Counted from the stretch's first letter, positions 8,693 to 18,366 are shown. The stretch: 64,000 nt of DNA from Bacteroidales bacterium (GCA_015060245.1 SUYU01000004.1:81658-145657); one strand, 5' to 3'. The notes: generated from the sequence alone by a model not told the origin. Made by a program: numbers and translations.

Positions 8693-10126
8693 CTATTCAA
8701 TCTCCAGCAGTTGTTTGCTCTCTTCGGGCTCAAGACTCTCAACTGAGCGCAGTTTGCGCTGTATGGCGCGTGTGCGTGTTCCAATGAGGGTGTCCATGTC
8801 GTTCAAACCACCCTGGATCTTGTTCTTGGCTTTGTCGAGCAGACCTCCAAAGGTCTCGAATTCGGTCTTTACCGCACCGAGTGTCTCCCATACTTCGCTG
8901 CTTCGTTTTTGTATTGCCAAAGTCTTGAAACCAATCTGCAGGCTGTTGAGAATTGCTGCCAAAGTGGTTGGTCCTGTGATTATTACATTGTATTGGCGTT
9001 GTATGTGCTCAAGCAGGTCGGCCTTGCGTACCACCTCTGCGTATATTCCCTCAAACGGCAGGAACATAATTGCAAAGTTTGTTGTGTATGGCGGTTCAAC
9101 ATACTTGCTTGAGATCTCTTTTGCATTGAGTTTGATTGCGTTGTCAAGTTCCTTCTGGGCCGCCTCAACTGCCGTAGGGTCGGCAAGGTCGTATGCGTTC
9201 TGCAGTTTTTCATAAACATCTTTAGGAAATTTGGCATCTATCGGGAGCCAGATATTTGGAATCTCATCTGAACTGCCTGGCAATTTTACGGCAAACTCCA
9301 CAACCTCGCGGCTTCCTTTTCTGGTTATGACATTGGCCGAATATTGGTCTGGGGCAAGGATATTTTCAAGCAGCATCTGCAATTGTATCTCACCCAAACC
9401 TCCACGCATCTTCACATTTCCAAGCACCTTCTTGAGGCCTCCCACATCATGTGCAAGGCTCTTCATTTCACCCAAACCCTGCTGCACCTCATTAAGTTGT
9501 TTGCCTACGGTCTCAAAACTCTTTCCAAGCCTCTCTGCAAGGGTCTTGTCAAGTTTTTCGGCCACAGTTACCCTAATGTTTTCAAGGCGTTCATCTGTAC
9601 TCTTGAGCAGTTGGTTCTGGGTTTTGTCAAGACGCTCAAGGCTCTCTTTCTGGGTCTTGTCAAACTGCTCCAGGGTGTTTTTCTGTGATTTTTCGAGTTG
9701 AGCAAAGGCCTCTTTCTGCGATTTCTCAAGTTGGTCAAAGGAGTCTTTCTGACTCTTGCCGAGTTGGTCAAATGAGTCCTTCTGGCTTTTGCTCATTATA
9801 GAAAATACTTGCGTCTGGGTCTCCCTGAGTTCCTTTCTGGCTGCAGATTCTGCCTCCCTGTACTCCCTTTCAAACTCTCTGAACTCTCTGCCAAAATTCT
9901 GCTGCCTCTCTGCAAAGAGTTGCATGCCCTCGCCAAACTTCTGCATACCCTTGCCGAACTCCTGCATTCCGGCCTCCAGAGCCTGCACCCTGTTGCCATA
10001 TTCGGCAAGAATCTTTTCACTCTCTTTCCTGCTCTTGAGAATTTTTGCCTGCAATACAATTACTGTAACAGTTGCAATAACTGCAATAAGCAACAGAACA
10101 ATAGCGCCAGTTACAAGATGCTCCAT
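8693..10126 (-). CDS. rmuC: DNA recombination protein RmuC family
   Basis: N-terminal TM, long coiled coil, then LGNVKMRGGLGEIQLQMLLENILAPDQY and PNIWLPIDAKFPKDVYEKL, typical of RmuC. Confidence 0.93.
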   Translation of the reverse strand: MEHLVTGAIVLLLIAVIATVTVIVLQAKILKSRKESEKILAEYGNRVQALEAGMQEFGKGMQKFGEGMQLFAERQQNFGREFREFEREYREAESAARKELRETQTQVFSIMSKSQKDSFDQLGKSQKDSFDQLEKSQKEAFAQLEKSQKNTLEQFDKTQKESLERLDKTQNQLLKSTDERLENIRVTVAEKLDKTLAERLGKSFETVGKQLNEVQQGLGEMKSLAHDVGGLKKVLGNVKMRGGLGEIQLQMLLENILAPDQYSANVITRKGSREVVEFAVKLPGSSDEIPNIWLPIDAKFPKDVYEKLQNAYDLADPTAVEAAQKELDNAIKLNAKEISSKYVEPPYTTNFAIMFLPFEGIYAEVVRKADLLEHIQRQYNVIITGPTTLAAILNSLQIGFKTLAIQKRSSEVWETLGAVKTEFETFGGLLDKAKNKIQGGLNDMDTLIGTRTRAIQRKLRSVESLEPEESKQLLEIE

Positions 10127-10156
10127 GATTGTAAATCAAATGTTTGTTCCCTGTGA

Positions 10157-11158
10157 TTATTTGTTGAGTGTAAGAATGATGTATCCTACATAAATAAGTA
10201 TGAACAATATTGCTTCGGCGCGGTCAAGCGTACGTTTTTTGAAGGTAAAGGCGGTAATGAAGAGCAATATTGTTGAAATGATCAATGTGCTGAAATCAAG
10301 GTTGCCAATGTTGTTCATTCCCAGTGGGTGGATTACAGCACTGCCGCCAAGAATAAGGAATATGTTGGCTACATTTGAACCGATTACATTGCCAAGTGCA
10401 AGGTCTGCGTTTTTCTTTACTGCCGCAACTGCGCACGAGGCAAGTTCGGGAAGCGATGTTCCGCCGGCCATTATGGTTACGGCTATTACAGCATCTGATA
10501 CGCCAAGCATCTTTGCAAGTGAACTGGCTGAGTCCACAAACAGATTGCCACCATATACAAGGCCTGCCAATCCTCCAACAACCATGATGAGGGCAAGCCA
10601 CATTGGGCGCTCTTTGGTTTCTCCTTCAGCATTCGCAGCATTTGCAGCGGACATCTCTGCCTTGGCTTCCGAAAGGGCAGGGGCGTTTTGTGTCTGTGAA
10701 GAGTATATTGTGTAGGCCATAAATACTCCAAAGAGACTCAGGAGCATGAGGCCGTCGGTACGGCTTATGATATTGGCAGAAGCACCGTCAAGCAGTACGT
10801 CGGAACCTGCAAAAATAAGGGTTGCAGCGGCAAGCAGTGCAAAAGGAATATCTTTCTTGATGTTGTTGCCGGTAAGCGGAAGCGGCATGATAAGGGCTGT
10901 GACACCCAAGATCATAAGAGTATTGAATAGATTTGAACCTACAACATTTCCTACGGCAATGTCGGCATTTCCTTGTGCGGCAGAGAGAAAACTTACTACC
11001 ATTTCTGGTGTTGAGGTTCCTATGCCCACTATGGTCATACCAATTACAAATTCAGAGATTCCCCATTTTTTTGCTATTGCGCTTGCGCCATCTACAAGGT
11101 AATTTGCGCCCAAAAGGATAAGGGCGAGTCCTGCTATTAGAATGAGAATATTTATCAT
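10157..11158 (-). CDS. Calcium/sodium antiporter (YrbG/CaCA family)
   Basis: Two inverted alpha repeats: GMTIVGIGTSTPEMVVS...GNVVGSN and AVTIMAGGTSLPELASC...GNVIGSN. Confidence 0.93.
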   Translation of the reverse strand: MINILILIAGLALILLGANYLVDGASAIAKKWGISEFVIGMTIVGIGTSTPEMVVSFLSAAQGNADIAVGNVVGSNLFNTLMILGVTALIMPLPLTGNNIKKDIPFALLAAATLIFAGSDVLLDGASANIISRTDGLMLLSLFGVFMAYTIYSSQTQNAPALSEAKAEMSAANAANAEGETKERPMWLALIMVVGGLAGLVYGGNLFVDSASSLAKMLGVSDAVIAVTIMAGGTSLPELASCAVAAVKKNADLALGNVIGSNVANIFLILGGSAVIHPLGMNNIGNLDFSTLIISTILLFITAFTFKKRTLDRAEAILFILIYVGYIILTLNK

Positions 11159-11313
11159 ATTGATAATTAGTGTGTTATATTAATGTATGCTTGTTGTTGA
11201 TATCTTTTTTCAATTGTATCTTTTATGTAGATGCAAATGTACGATAATTTATTATCTTTGTCTTCCTTAAATTGCCTTTTGGCAAAGGTTCACCAAAACT
11301 TAACATTTGTTTT

Positions 11314-11787
11314 ATGAAGAAAATTCTTTTTGTGTGTATGGGAAATATCTGCAGATCTGCAGCGGCAGAGGCTGTTTTGAAGAAGTATATTGCAGATAAG
11401 GGTTTGGAGAATGAGTATATGGTTGATTCTGCAGGCATTATAGGTTGCCATGTTGGGGAACCGGCCGACAGCCGTATGATTTCGGCTGCTGCGGAGCGCG
11501 GCTATAATGTTGATTCCATTGCAAGAAGGGTGTCGTCACAGGATTTTGACCGCTTTGACGCTGTAATTGCCATGGATAACAACAACGTGTCTGATTTGCG
11601 CACCTTGTGCCGTACTTATGAGCACAACAAGAAACTCTGCAAACTTACCGACTTTTCATCTGCAAGGTTTATGGAGAAATACAGGATGACCGAGGTGCCT
11701 GACCCATATTATGGTGGCCCCGACGGCTTTACGCTTGTGCTTGACATGCTTGAAGATGCCATGCCCCAGATTTTGTCGAGGGTGTAG
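11314..11787 (+). CDS. Low-molecular-weight protein-tyrosine phosphatase
   Basis: ILFVCMGNICRSAAAE (CX5R loop) and VPDPYYGG (DPYY). The ORF-track start at 11272 is upstream of the likely Met. Confidence 0.92.
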   Translation: MKKILFVCMGNICRSAAAEAVLKKYIADKGLENEYMVDSAGIIGCHVGEPADSRMISAAAERGYNVDSIARRVSSQDFDRFDAVIAMDNNNVSDLRTLCRTYEHNKKLCKLTDFSSARFMEKYRMTEVPDPYYGGPDGFTLVLDMLEDAMPQILSRV

Positions 11788-11848
11788 CATCAGGTGAGCA
11801 TATCTTTCGCAAGCATGTGGGATTATTCCGGCATCCACGAAAAATAGA

Positions 11849-11880
11849 AACCCCAAAAGTCACATCTGACTTTTGGGGTT
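11849..11880. terminator. Bidirectional terminator hairpin between convergent genes
   Basis: Perfect 14-bp stem AACCCCAAAAGTCA-CATC-TGACTTTTGGGGTT. Confidence 0.8.
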
Positions 11881-11905
11881 CTTCTCTTATTTGGGCACTG
11901 TGGTA

Positions 11906-12502
11906 CTATTTCATCTGTTTCACAGGTGTGTCATATACGGTAAAGTTGCCGTTGGCCTCCTCCATTTTCATTACACATAGTGTAAGGTCTTTCTTGCTGT
12001 AACTCAACTCAAGTTTTACATACTGGCTCTTGGCTCCTTTGCCTTTTGTAATCATGAATACGTAATATTGTGGTGTCTCAAAGAACTTTACCTCTGCCGA
12101 ATTCTCCTTTGCAACACCGTCAACGTCGCCGCCGATGCTCAGAAGCAGGGTATTCTTGAGGTTGCCCATACGGCTGTCCTGTTTGGTAGAGATCTTGTTT
12201 GTCTTTTTGCCCCTTACCATAGTGATATTGTCGCCGCTTATCTCAAGAAGATCGCCGGCAGGGGAGGTGTACTCCATCTTCAAACCGTTGGGACGAGTGT
12301 ATGTAAGGTTTCCTTTGCTTACAAGTTCATTCTCCATCATTACCATATGTTTGGTCTGGGTAAACGGACAGGTAACTGTTGTAAATTTTGCATTGGCTGC
12401 AGCAATCTTGTCAATTGCAGCTTTGCACTCCGATGCATATTGTGCAAATGCTCCTGAACAGCATAGAAGCACTGCAATCATTGTAATGAAAATCCTCTTC
12501 AT
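11906..12502 (-). CDS. LolA-like outer-membrane lipoprotein carrier protein
   Basis: Signal peptide then TVTCPFTQTKHMVMMENELVSKGNLTYTRPNGLKMEYTSPAGDLLEI, LolA-like. Confidence 0.85.
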   Translation of the reverse strand: MKRIFITMIAVLLCCSGAFAQYASECKAAIDKIAAANAKFTTVTCPFTQTKHMVMMENELVSKGNLTYTRPNGLKMEYTSPAGDLLEISGDNITMVRGKKTNKISTKQDSRMGNLKNTLLLSIGGDVDGVAKENSAEVKFFETPQYYVFMITKGKGAKSQYVKLELSYSKKDLTLCVMKMEEANGNFTVYDTPVKQMK

Positions 12503-12555
12503 AATTCAATATATTTCAGTTGTGTATCAGGCCACTGGGCCTCATATTGGCCTGT

Positions 12556-13293
12556 TTATGAGTAAAGGCCTCCGTTGATTGAGATAACCTCTCCTGTGAT
12601 GTATGAAGCATCTTTTGAGGCAAGAAAACCTACAAGGGCAGCCACCTCTTCAGGGTTTCCGAATCTGCCTGCAGGAATCTGTGCTACAAGTTCCTCTTCG
12701 TTGAGACCCTCAACCATATCGGTCTTGATGAATCCAGGTGCAATGGCATTCACTGTTACACCCCTTTTGCCTACCTCCTGAGCCAAAGCCTTTGTAGCGG
12801 CAATTATACCGCCTTTTGCAGCAGAGTAGTTGGTCTGTCCGGGAAGACCTTTAAGGCCGCTGAGCGATGCCATGTTTATTACCCTTCCGAATTTCTTTCT
12901 CAACATTGGCTGGATAAGCGGCTGGGTAACATTGTAGAATGCGTTAAGTCCAATGCCAAGTACCTTGTACCAATCCTCCGACGGCATAAGCGGAAGTATG
13001 TTGTCTTTTCTTATACCCGCATTGTTTACAAGAACCTCAATATATTCTCCCTTGTGGGCAGCCTGCCATCCTGTGATTGCGGCAACTGTCTGCTCAAGGT
13101 TTGAGACATCAAATTTCAAAAGTTCACCTGTGCCGCCGGCCTCTTCAATCAGTTTGATTGTAGCCTCGGCCTGTGCCTCATTTGAAACGTAGTTCACTAT
13201 TACATTATATCCCATAGAGGCAAGTTTAACGCTGACTGCCCTTCCTATTCCGCGGCTTCCGCCGGTTACCAATGCATGTTTCATATTTTTCAA
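12556..13293 (-). CDS. fabG: 3-oxoacyl-ACP reductase (FabG-like SDR)
   Basis: ALVTGGSRGIGRAV, NNAG, YSAAKGG, AITGEVISINGG-type motifs. Confidence 0.93.
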   Translation of the reverse strand: MKNMKHALVTGGSRGIGRAVSVKLASMGYNVIVNYVSNEAQAEATIKLIEEAGGTGELLKFDVSNLEQTVAAITGWQAAHKGEYIEVLVNNAGIRKDNILPLMPSEDWYKVLGIGLNAFYNVTQPLIQPMLRKKFGRVINMASLSGLKGLPGQTNYSAAKGGIIAATKALAQEVGKRGVTVNAIAPGFIKTDMVEGLNEEELVAQIPAGRFGNPEEVAALVGFLASKDASYITGEVISINGGLYS

Positions 13294-13302
13294 GTTTTAT
13301 TT

Positions 13303-13420
13303 GTTTTCAATCAAGTTTAACGTTTTCCAATTACGGTTATTGTGTTTTCAATTTTAACGTTTTCCTACCACGGTTATTGTGTTTCCAATCAAGTTTATCG
13401 TTTTCCAATTCAGTTATTCA
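13303..13420. repeat. Three imperfect tandem units (41, 37 and ~40 bp)
   Basis: gttttcaatcaagtttaacgttttccaattacggttattgt / gttttcaattttaacgttttcctaccacggttattgt / gtttccaatcaagtttatcgttttccaattcagttattca. Confidence 0.85.
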
Positions 13421-14991
13421 AACTTCAGGCCATCTGCTGCGGCCTCCATTCCAATAATCTCTGCGCAGGTAAAGAATGAGGTCATGCTTACTCCAAGTAC
13501 ACCATGAAGATTGAGGTTCTGTCCGGTAAGGAAAAGGTCCGGAACAGGAGTCTTTGGTGTGAGGAGAGTAAGCATAAGGTTGCTGTAGTCTTTCCTGATG
13601 CCGTATGCACTTCCGCAGGCTGTTGCAGTGTAGTCTTTGTATGTAAGCGGAGTGCTTGTGTATGAGGCTATTATATTCTCCTTCAGGCCAGGTATTATGC
13701 TCTGCGCAAATTCAATGCACTGCTCCGCCTTTGCCTCTTTGAGTGCCAGGTACTCATCTCCTCTATGGCCCACTTTTGTGCCACTGAAGCGCTCCACTTC
13801 TCCCCAGGTCATTGGGGTAAGAAGATCCAATTGCCCTGCATATGCCTCCTGACAGGTTGATACGTCTTTGGAGTAGTAACTCATGAGCATGGAACGTACG
13901 CCTTGAGGATGGCCGTTTTGAGCATCTGTTGCAGTTGTGCCGCTCCAGAGACTCTCTCCATTGGCCAGATTATGTATATATCTGTTCCGGTTCAGGTATT
14001 TGACCGAATTCTCTTTGAGGGCCAGATTTACCGTAAACATTCCTGTGGTATTCTCCAGACGGTTGATGCGGTTGCGGTATACCTTCCTCACGTGTGCGCT
14101 CTCCTTTATAAGTTCAAGGGTTGCCGACGGATGGAGGTTTGATATTACCTTTTTTGCAAATACATCAATTGTTTCATTGACTTTGAGTTGCAGGCCATTC
14201 TCCTGCTGCTCCCTGATTTCAGTAACCTTGGCTCTTGTACACACAACTCCGCCCATCTTTTCAATGGAGTGGCAAAGTGAGTCGGAAACCATATTTCCGC
14301 CACCTGCAAGCCTGTATGCGCTCTGTATGAATGAACTGTTTATCTGTGCGTAGGTGTAGAGCGGAAGGGCAGGGGTGAGTTCCATCTTCAAGGATGTACC
14401 GGCCAGCACTTCGCGCAAAAGAGGATCGGTTATTGTCTCATTTACAAACTCATAAGCAGAACGCGCAAAGAGTGACTGCGTATATATTGCACCATCATCC
14501 TTGGGCGAAAAACTCTTTGGAAGCGCATCTCCAACCTCCTTTAGAAGCGCCGTATACTTTTTAATGTTCTCTTTCTGATGCGGAAAATACTCTGTCATTC
14601 TTGCTGCAAAGGCCTGATAACCGTTGGCAAACATATATGATTTGCCGTTTACAACCACCTCATCAAATGCGTCGGCATCCATCTTCTGCCAAGGCAGATG
14701 CATAAGTCCAAAGTAGTTGAAGAGAGCATTGAGCGGTTGTCCTTCATCAAGGCCTCCTACATAGTGGAGTCCTGTATCAAATTCGGCCACCCTGGCATGT
14801 GTGCTTGACGCAGGTCTATTTACCTTTCTTCCAAAACTCTGCAGACAGCCTCCCAAAAGGGCATTCTGTTCAAGAATGCACACCTTCAACCCCTTTTTTG
14901 AGAGGATATAACCGCACTGGAGACCTCCGAGACCTCCACCGATGATTGCAACATCAAAGCCTTTGCCGTTAATCTCTTCTGCCTTTACCAT
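13414..14991 (-). CDS. NAD(P)/FAD-dependent oxidoreductase, phytoene desaturase/isomerase-like
   Basis: FDVAIIGGGLGGLQCGYILSKKGLKVCILEQNALLGGCLQSF and C-terminal LFLTGQNLNLHGVLGVSMTSFFTCAEI (CrtI/CRTISO-like). Confidence 0.88.
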   Translation of the reverse strand: MVKAEEINGKGFDVAIIGGGLGGLQCGYILSKKGLKVCILEQNALLGGCLQSFGRKVNRPASSTHARVAEFDTGLHYVGGLDEGQPLNALFNYFGLMHLPWQKMDADAFDEVVVNGKSYMFANGYQAFAARMTEYFPHQKENIKKYTALLKEVGDALPKSFSPKDDGAIYTQSLFARSAYEFVNETITDPLLREVLAGTSLKMELTPALPLYTYAQINSSFIQSAYRLAGGGNMVSDSLCHSIEKMGGVVCTRAKVTEIREQQENGLQLKVNETIDVFAKKVISNLHPSATLELIKESAHVRKVYRNRINRLENTTGMFTVNLALKENSVKYLNRNRYIHNLANGESLWSGTTATDAQNGHPQGVRSMLMSYYSKDVSTCQEAYAGQLDLLTPMTWGEVERFSGTKVGHRGDEYLALKEAKAEQCIEFAQSIIPGLKENIIASYTSTPLTYKDYTATACGSAYGIRKDYSNLMLTLLTPKTPVPDLFLTGQNLNLHGVLGVSMTSFFTCAEIIGMEAAADGLKFE

Positions 14992-17515
14992 TTTTGTATT
15001 TCATATATAGGTTGAACAGGAACGGTTCAACGGTGTATGTTATTATAATGGTAGATGCCATGCCTATAAGTGTAGCAACTCCAATGGAACTGATGGCAGG
15101 ATGGGTTGCAAACATGAGCGAAGCAATGGCAATGATGAGCACAACGGCTGAGAAGAATATTGCGGTCTTGTGGAATCTGAGCAGGTCGGAGGCGTTGTCT
15201 GAATTACCTGCAAGATCTTCTTCGCTCTTTTTGCGGCTTCTGTTGAGAAGGCCGTCCATGACAAAGATGCTGTAATCTACGCCAATTCCAAAGATGAAGG
15301 TTGAGATTACAATATTTATGAGGTTGAACTGCAAGCCGAGGACTCCCATAATTCCCAACACAATATACCAACTCATGCTCATAGGCAGGAATGCTATAAG
15401 TGCTATAACAGGATTCCTGAATGAAAGCAACAGTACAACAAGTACAAAGATTGAGGAGATGGCAAGAACAACATTGAAGTCTTCATTGAGCATCTCAACC
15501 ATATTCTGTGTATAGAAGAAAGGATCTACAACTATCATGTTGTTTGACGGTATCTGTGGAGTCTCCTTTACAAGTTTGTTGCTCACAGGAAGTATATTTT
15601 CAGGTTTGGCCTGTACCGATGTAAATACGAGGTAGGTGCTGTCGGTAACCTCTACAAGGTTGGCCATAAGACCGTCGGGAATAATATTGGCACCGACAAT
15701 GCTGTTGTATTCAAAATCACGCTCCAGCGCCTCTACAAACGGATCAAACATCTGCTCCTTGAAACCATACTCCTTGCCTGCCTTTTTGAGGATTGACTGA
15801 ATGTTTTTCTGCCTTTGAGGGGTCCAGTACTCGCTCCACAATGCAATTCTGCCATTTGCTGTAGAGGATGGAAGAAGGAGCATTGCTGAATTGCTGTATT
15901 TTTCAATCAGACCTTCAGAGGCAAGTTCCGCGCATCTGTTGCCCAATATTGTATTGTATTCAAGAGCAGAATCGAGATCCTTTGAGAGTACAGCAAAGTA
16001 TTTGCTCTCAAGGCCCGGCATTGTCTTTTCTGCAAGCATATGGCCGCTTCGCATTACGTCTGGATCATTGTAGCCGATATTCTTGAGATTTGAGTCAAAG
16101 GTTACCCATTTGCCGGTAAAGAGTGATATTACAAAGATTACGGCAATGAGTGCAACCAGCCATTTATGCTTTTCATACGGGTATGTATTGATCTTTTCAA
16201 TGGCAGCAATTGCCTTATGGTTAAGTCTGTTCCTTTCAGGTTTGAAGAAGTGTGGCAGGAATATCAGACAACAGAGTGTTGTTCCTACCATTCCAAGTGA
16301 CGCAAACATTCCAAAGTCCCAAAGCAGTTCGGATTTTGTGAACAGAAGGCCGGCAAAGGCACCAATGGTGGTAAGACTGCCGAGTATTACCGGTTTGGTC
16401 TGCTCCCTTATTACGCGTTCAGGGTCGCTTACGTATTTGTAGTGGGTAAGTACATGCAGGCAGTAACTCAATGCCACACCGAGCACTATTGCACCGATTC
16501 CAAGCGCCATGAGCGACATTCCACCTTTAATGAAGTACATTCCTGTAAGTGCGAAAAATGCACCATAGACTACAGGAAGCAGCAGCATTACAAGTGTGCT
16601 TTTGTTTCTGAAACAGAACCATATGATAAGACACACGAGTGCGAGTGAAAAACTCAATGTTGTGGCAAGGTCACTCTTTATCTGGCGGCTGTTGAACACA
16701 CTCTGCACAGGGGCTCCATGGAAGAGTATCTCCACGTTTGGATATTGCGCCTCAATTGCCTCTATCTCCTGTTCAAGATTCTCTACGAGGTATGTACCGG
16801 TTTTTGAGTCAAAGGCTTTGAAGTTAGGGGAGAGGAAGGCCAATGCTATGGTGCTGTCGGGTGTAAAGAAGTGGCTTTCAAGGATTTTATATGTTCCTCC
16901 CATCATGCTGGCAATGCCGCTGTTTTGCTGCGCAAATATTTTGCGCAAGACCAACGGATCATTCCTTATTATGTCATAGTAGGCCATGCCCTCTGCCGAT
17001 GTCAGAGTCTGGAGATTTTCATACATGGCCTGATTTGCGTACTCCTGTGTTATGACAGTGTCAATTGCTTCGTAAAATGGTCTGTCAAGGAACTGAGGTA
17101 CATTCTCAAAGAGGAATCCGAGGGCATCCTGAAGCATGTAGCCGTCGAGCCTGTACATAAGGTCTGCAATATACATTGTGGCAGTATCGTGCAGAAGCAA
17201 TGAATCGCAGAAAGCATCACACACTTCAGTCAAGGTGTAGTAATCGGCCTGTTGCCATGTTGAATCCGGCATATCTGCAGGCTTTTCCCTGGCTATGAAC
17301 TCAAGGAATATCTTATCTTTTACCTTGAGGTTGTTGAATGCAAATCCGGCAGATTTGCTCTCTTCTGTAGCAGGAAGCAGTTTAGAGATGTCTTCCTGAT
17401 ATTGGACTTTACTTCCAAAAAAGATAAAAAGCGCTGTAGAGATCAACAGCACTGCATAAAAGAGGCCCTTGTGGCCCTTGAAATACCGGTATAGTTTTAT
17501 CGCTGATTCTGTCAT
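14969..17515 (-). CDS. MMPL/RND-family lipid exporter-like membrane protein
   Basis: 848 aa, two 5-6 TM blocks and two large periplasmic loops; GIGVDYSIFVMDGLL; 23-bp overlap with the downstream gene. Confidence 0.88.
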   Translation of the reverse strand: MTESAIKLYRYFKGHKGLFYAVLLISTALFIFFGSKVQYQEDISKLLPATEESKSAGFAFNNLKVKDKIFLEFIAREKPADMPDSTWQQADYYTLTEVCDAFCDSLLLHDTATMYIADLMYRLDGYMLQDALGFLFENVPQFLDRPFYEAIDTVITQEYANQAMYENLQTLTSAEGMAYYDIIRNDPLVLRKIFAQQNSGIASMMGGTYKILESHFFTPDSTIALAFLSPNFKAFDSKTGTYLVENLEQEIEAIEAQYPNVEILFHGAPVQSVFNSRQIKSDLATTLSFSLALVCLIIWFCFRNKSTLVMLLLPVVYGAFFALTGMYFIKGGMSLMALGIGAIVLGVALSYCLHVLTHYKYVSDPERVIREQTKPVILGSLTTIGAFAGLLFTKSELLWDFGMFASLGMVGTTLCCLIFLPHFFKPERNRLNHKAIAAIEKINTYPYEKHKWLVALIAVIFVISLFTGKWVTFDSNLKNIGYNDPDVMRSGHMLAEKTMPGLESKYFAVLSKDLDSALEYNTILGNRCAELASEGLIEKYSNSAMLLLPSSTANGRIALWSEYWTPQRQKNIQSILKKAGKEYGFKEQMFDPFVEALERDFEYNSIVGANIIPDGLMANLVEVTDSTYLVFTSVQAKPENILPVSNKLVKETPQIPSNNMIVVDPFFYTQNMVEMLNEDFNVVLAISSIFVLVVLLLSFRNPVIALIAFLPMSMSWYIVLGIMGVLGLQFNLINIVISTFIFGIGVDYSIFVMDGLLNRSRKKSEEDLAGNSDNASDLLRFHKTAIFFSAVVLIIAIASLMFATHPAISSIGVATLIGMASTIIITYTVEPFLFNLYMKYKNGKGRRD

Positions 17516-17538
17516 GTCATATATGAAAAAGCACCGGC

Positions 17539-17940
17539 TTATTTTGCCGGTGTAAGTTCTCCACTTATATCCAAATATTTGACTTCAGGATTCTCCAGGG
17601 TACAAACTGAAGCCTTGATTTTGTATATCTGCGTTGGGTCATCTTCTGCAGCAGGTGCAAGTGCAATATCAATCTCAAGATCCCTGCTCTTTTGAGGGGA
17701 CATAACCTCCAGAAGCCTGTATTGCTTCACATAACTGAAGGTCAGTTCTTTATTGCACAATTGCATGGCACACTCCTTTACCATCTGCATGCTGCATACG
17801 CCCGGACATACCGGCTCGCCGGGAAAGTGTCCCTGGTATACAGGATGCTCCTCTATAAGTTCAACCCTGAATTTTCCCGACAAACTCTCCTGTGACAAAG
17901 TGGTGCCTGTTATTTTGAAATATGTGTTGAGTAGATTCAT
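17539..17940 (-). CDS. FabA/FabZ-like hot-dog dehydratase (3-hydroxyacyl-ACP)
   Basis: HPVYQGHFPGEPVCPGVCSMQMVKE, the FabZ catalytic region GHFPxxPVxPGV. Confidence 0.87.
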   Translation of the reverse strand: MNLLNTYFKITGTTLSQESLSGKFRVELIEEHPVYQGHFPGEPVCPGVCSMQMVKECAMQLCNKELTFSYVKQYRLLEVMSPQKSRDLEIDIALAPAAEDDPTQIYKIKASVCTLENPEVKYLDISGELTPAK

Positions 17941-17952
17941 TTTAAGGAAGTT

Positions 17953-18366
17953 TTATCCTCTTATAAATATTTTCATCTGACAAGTGGCTGCAACCTCTCC
18001 ATTTACAGACGTGCCGGCACTTATAAGTGTAATGCCCATGGCCTCCGATACCACTTTTATCTCTGTTGAAAGGGTATCTCCAACTTTGGGCAAAAAGTTG
18101 AGTGTGAACTTCTTCACCTCTCCAATAAATCCTACAGGAGCCTCCTTGCCCTGTGATTTGTATTTGTACCCCTCCATAGCCGAGGCCGATTGTGCCATGT
18201 GTTCAATTATTCCGGCCTCACACATCCTCTCTCCGTTGAGGAACATATTGTCCTCTCTGACAGACAACAGTGTAGTGGCACCCTCTGCGGATGCACTACA
18301 CAATTTGTCTACCATCATAATAGGATTGCGTTGAGGGATAAGGTCACTAATTGTCCATTCTCTCAT
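17953..18366 (-). CDS. Second hot-dog dehydratase-like protein (ApeI/ApeP-type)
   Basis: MREWTISDLIPQRNPIMMVDKL...CEAGIIEHMAQSASAMEGYK; start overlaps the ACP stop by 20 bp. The ORF-track start (18456) would extend into the ACP. Confidence 0.82.
   Translation of the reverse strand: MREWTISDLIPQRNPIMMVDKLCSASAEGATTLLSVREDNMFLNGERMCEAGIIEHMAQSASAMEGYKYKSQGKEAPVGFIGEVKKFTLNFLPKVGDTLSTEIKVVSEAMGITLISAGTSVNGEVAATCQMKIFIRG

Noticed and set aside
8715-9701. Plus-strand ORFs of 166 and 156 aa opposite rmuC
   Set aside because: Shadow ORFs; the repeat-like Ser/Leu content mirrors the rmuC coiled-coil repeats.
13303-13420. Possible mini CRISPR array
   Set aside because: Units are directly adjacent with no spacers, only three degenerate copies, and no cas genes in the window.
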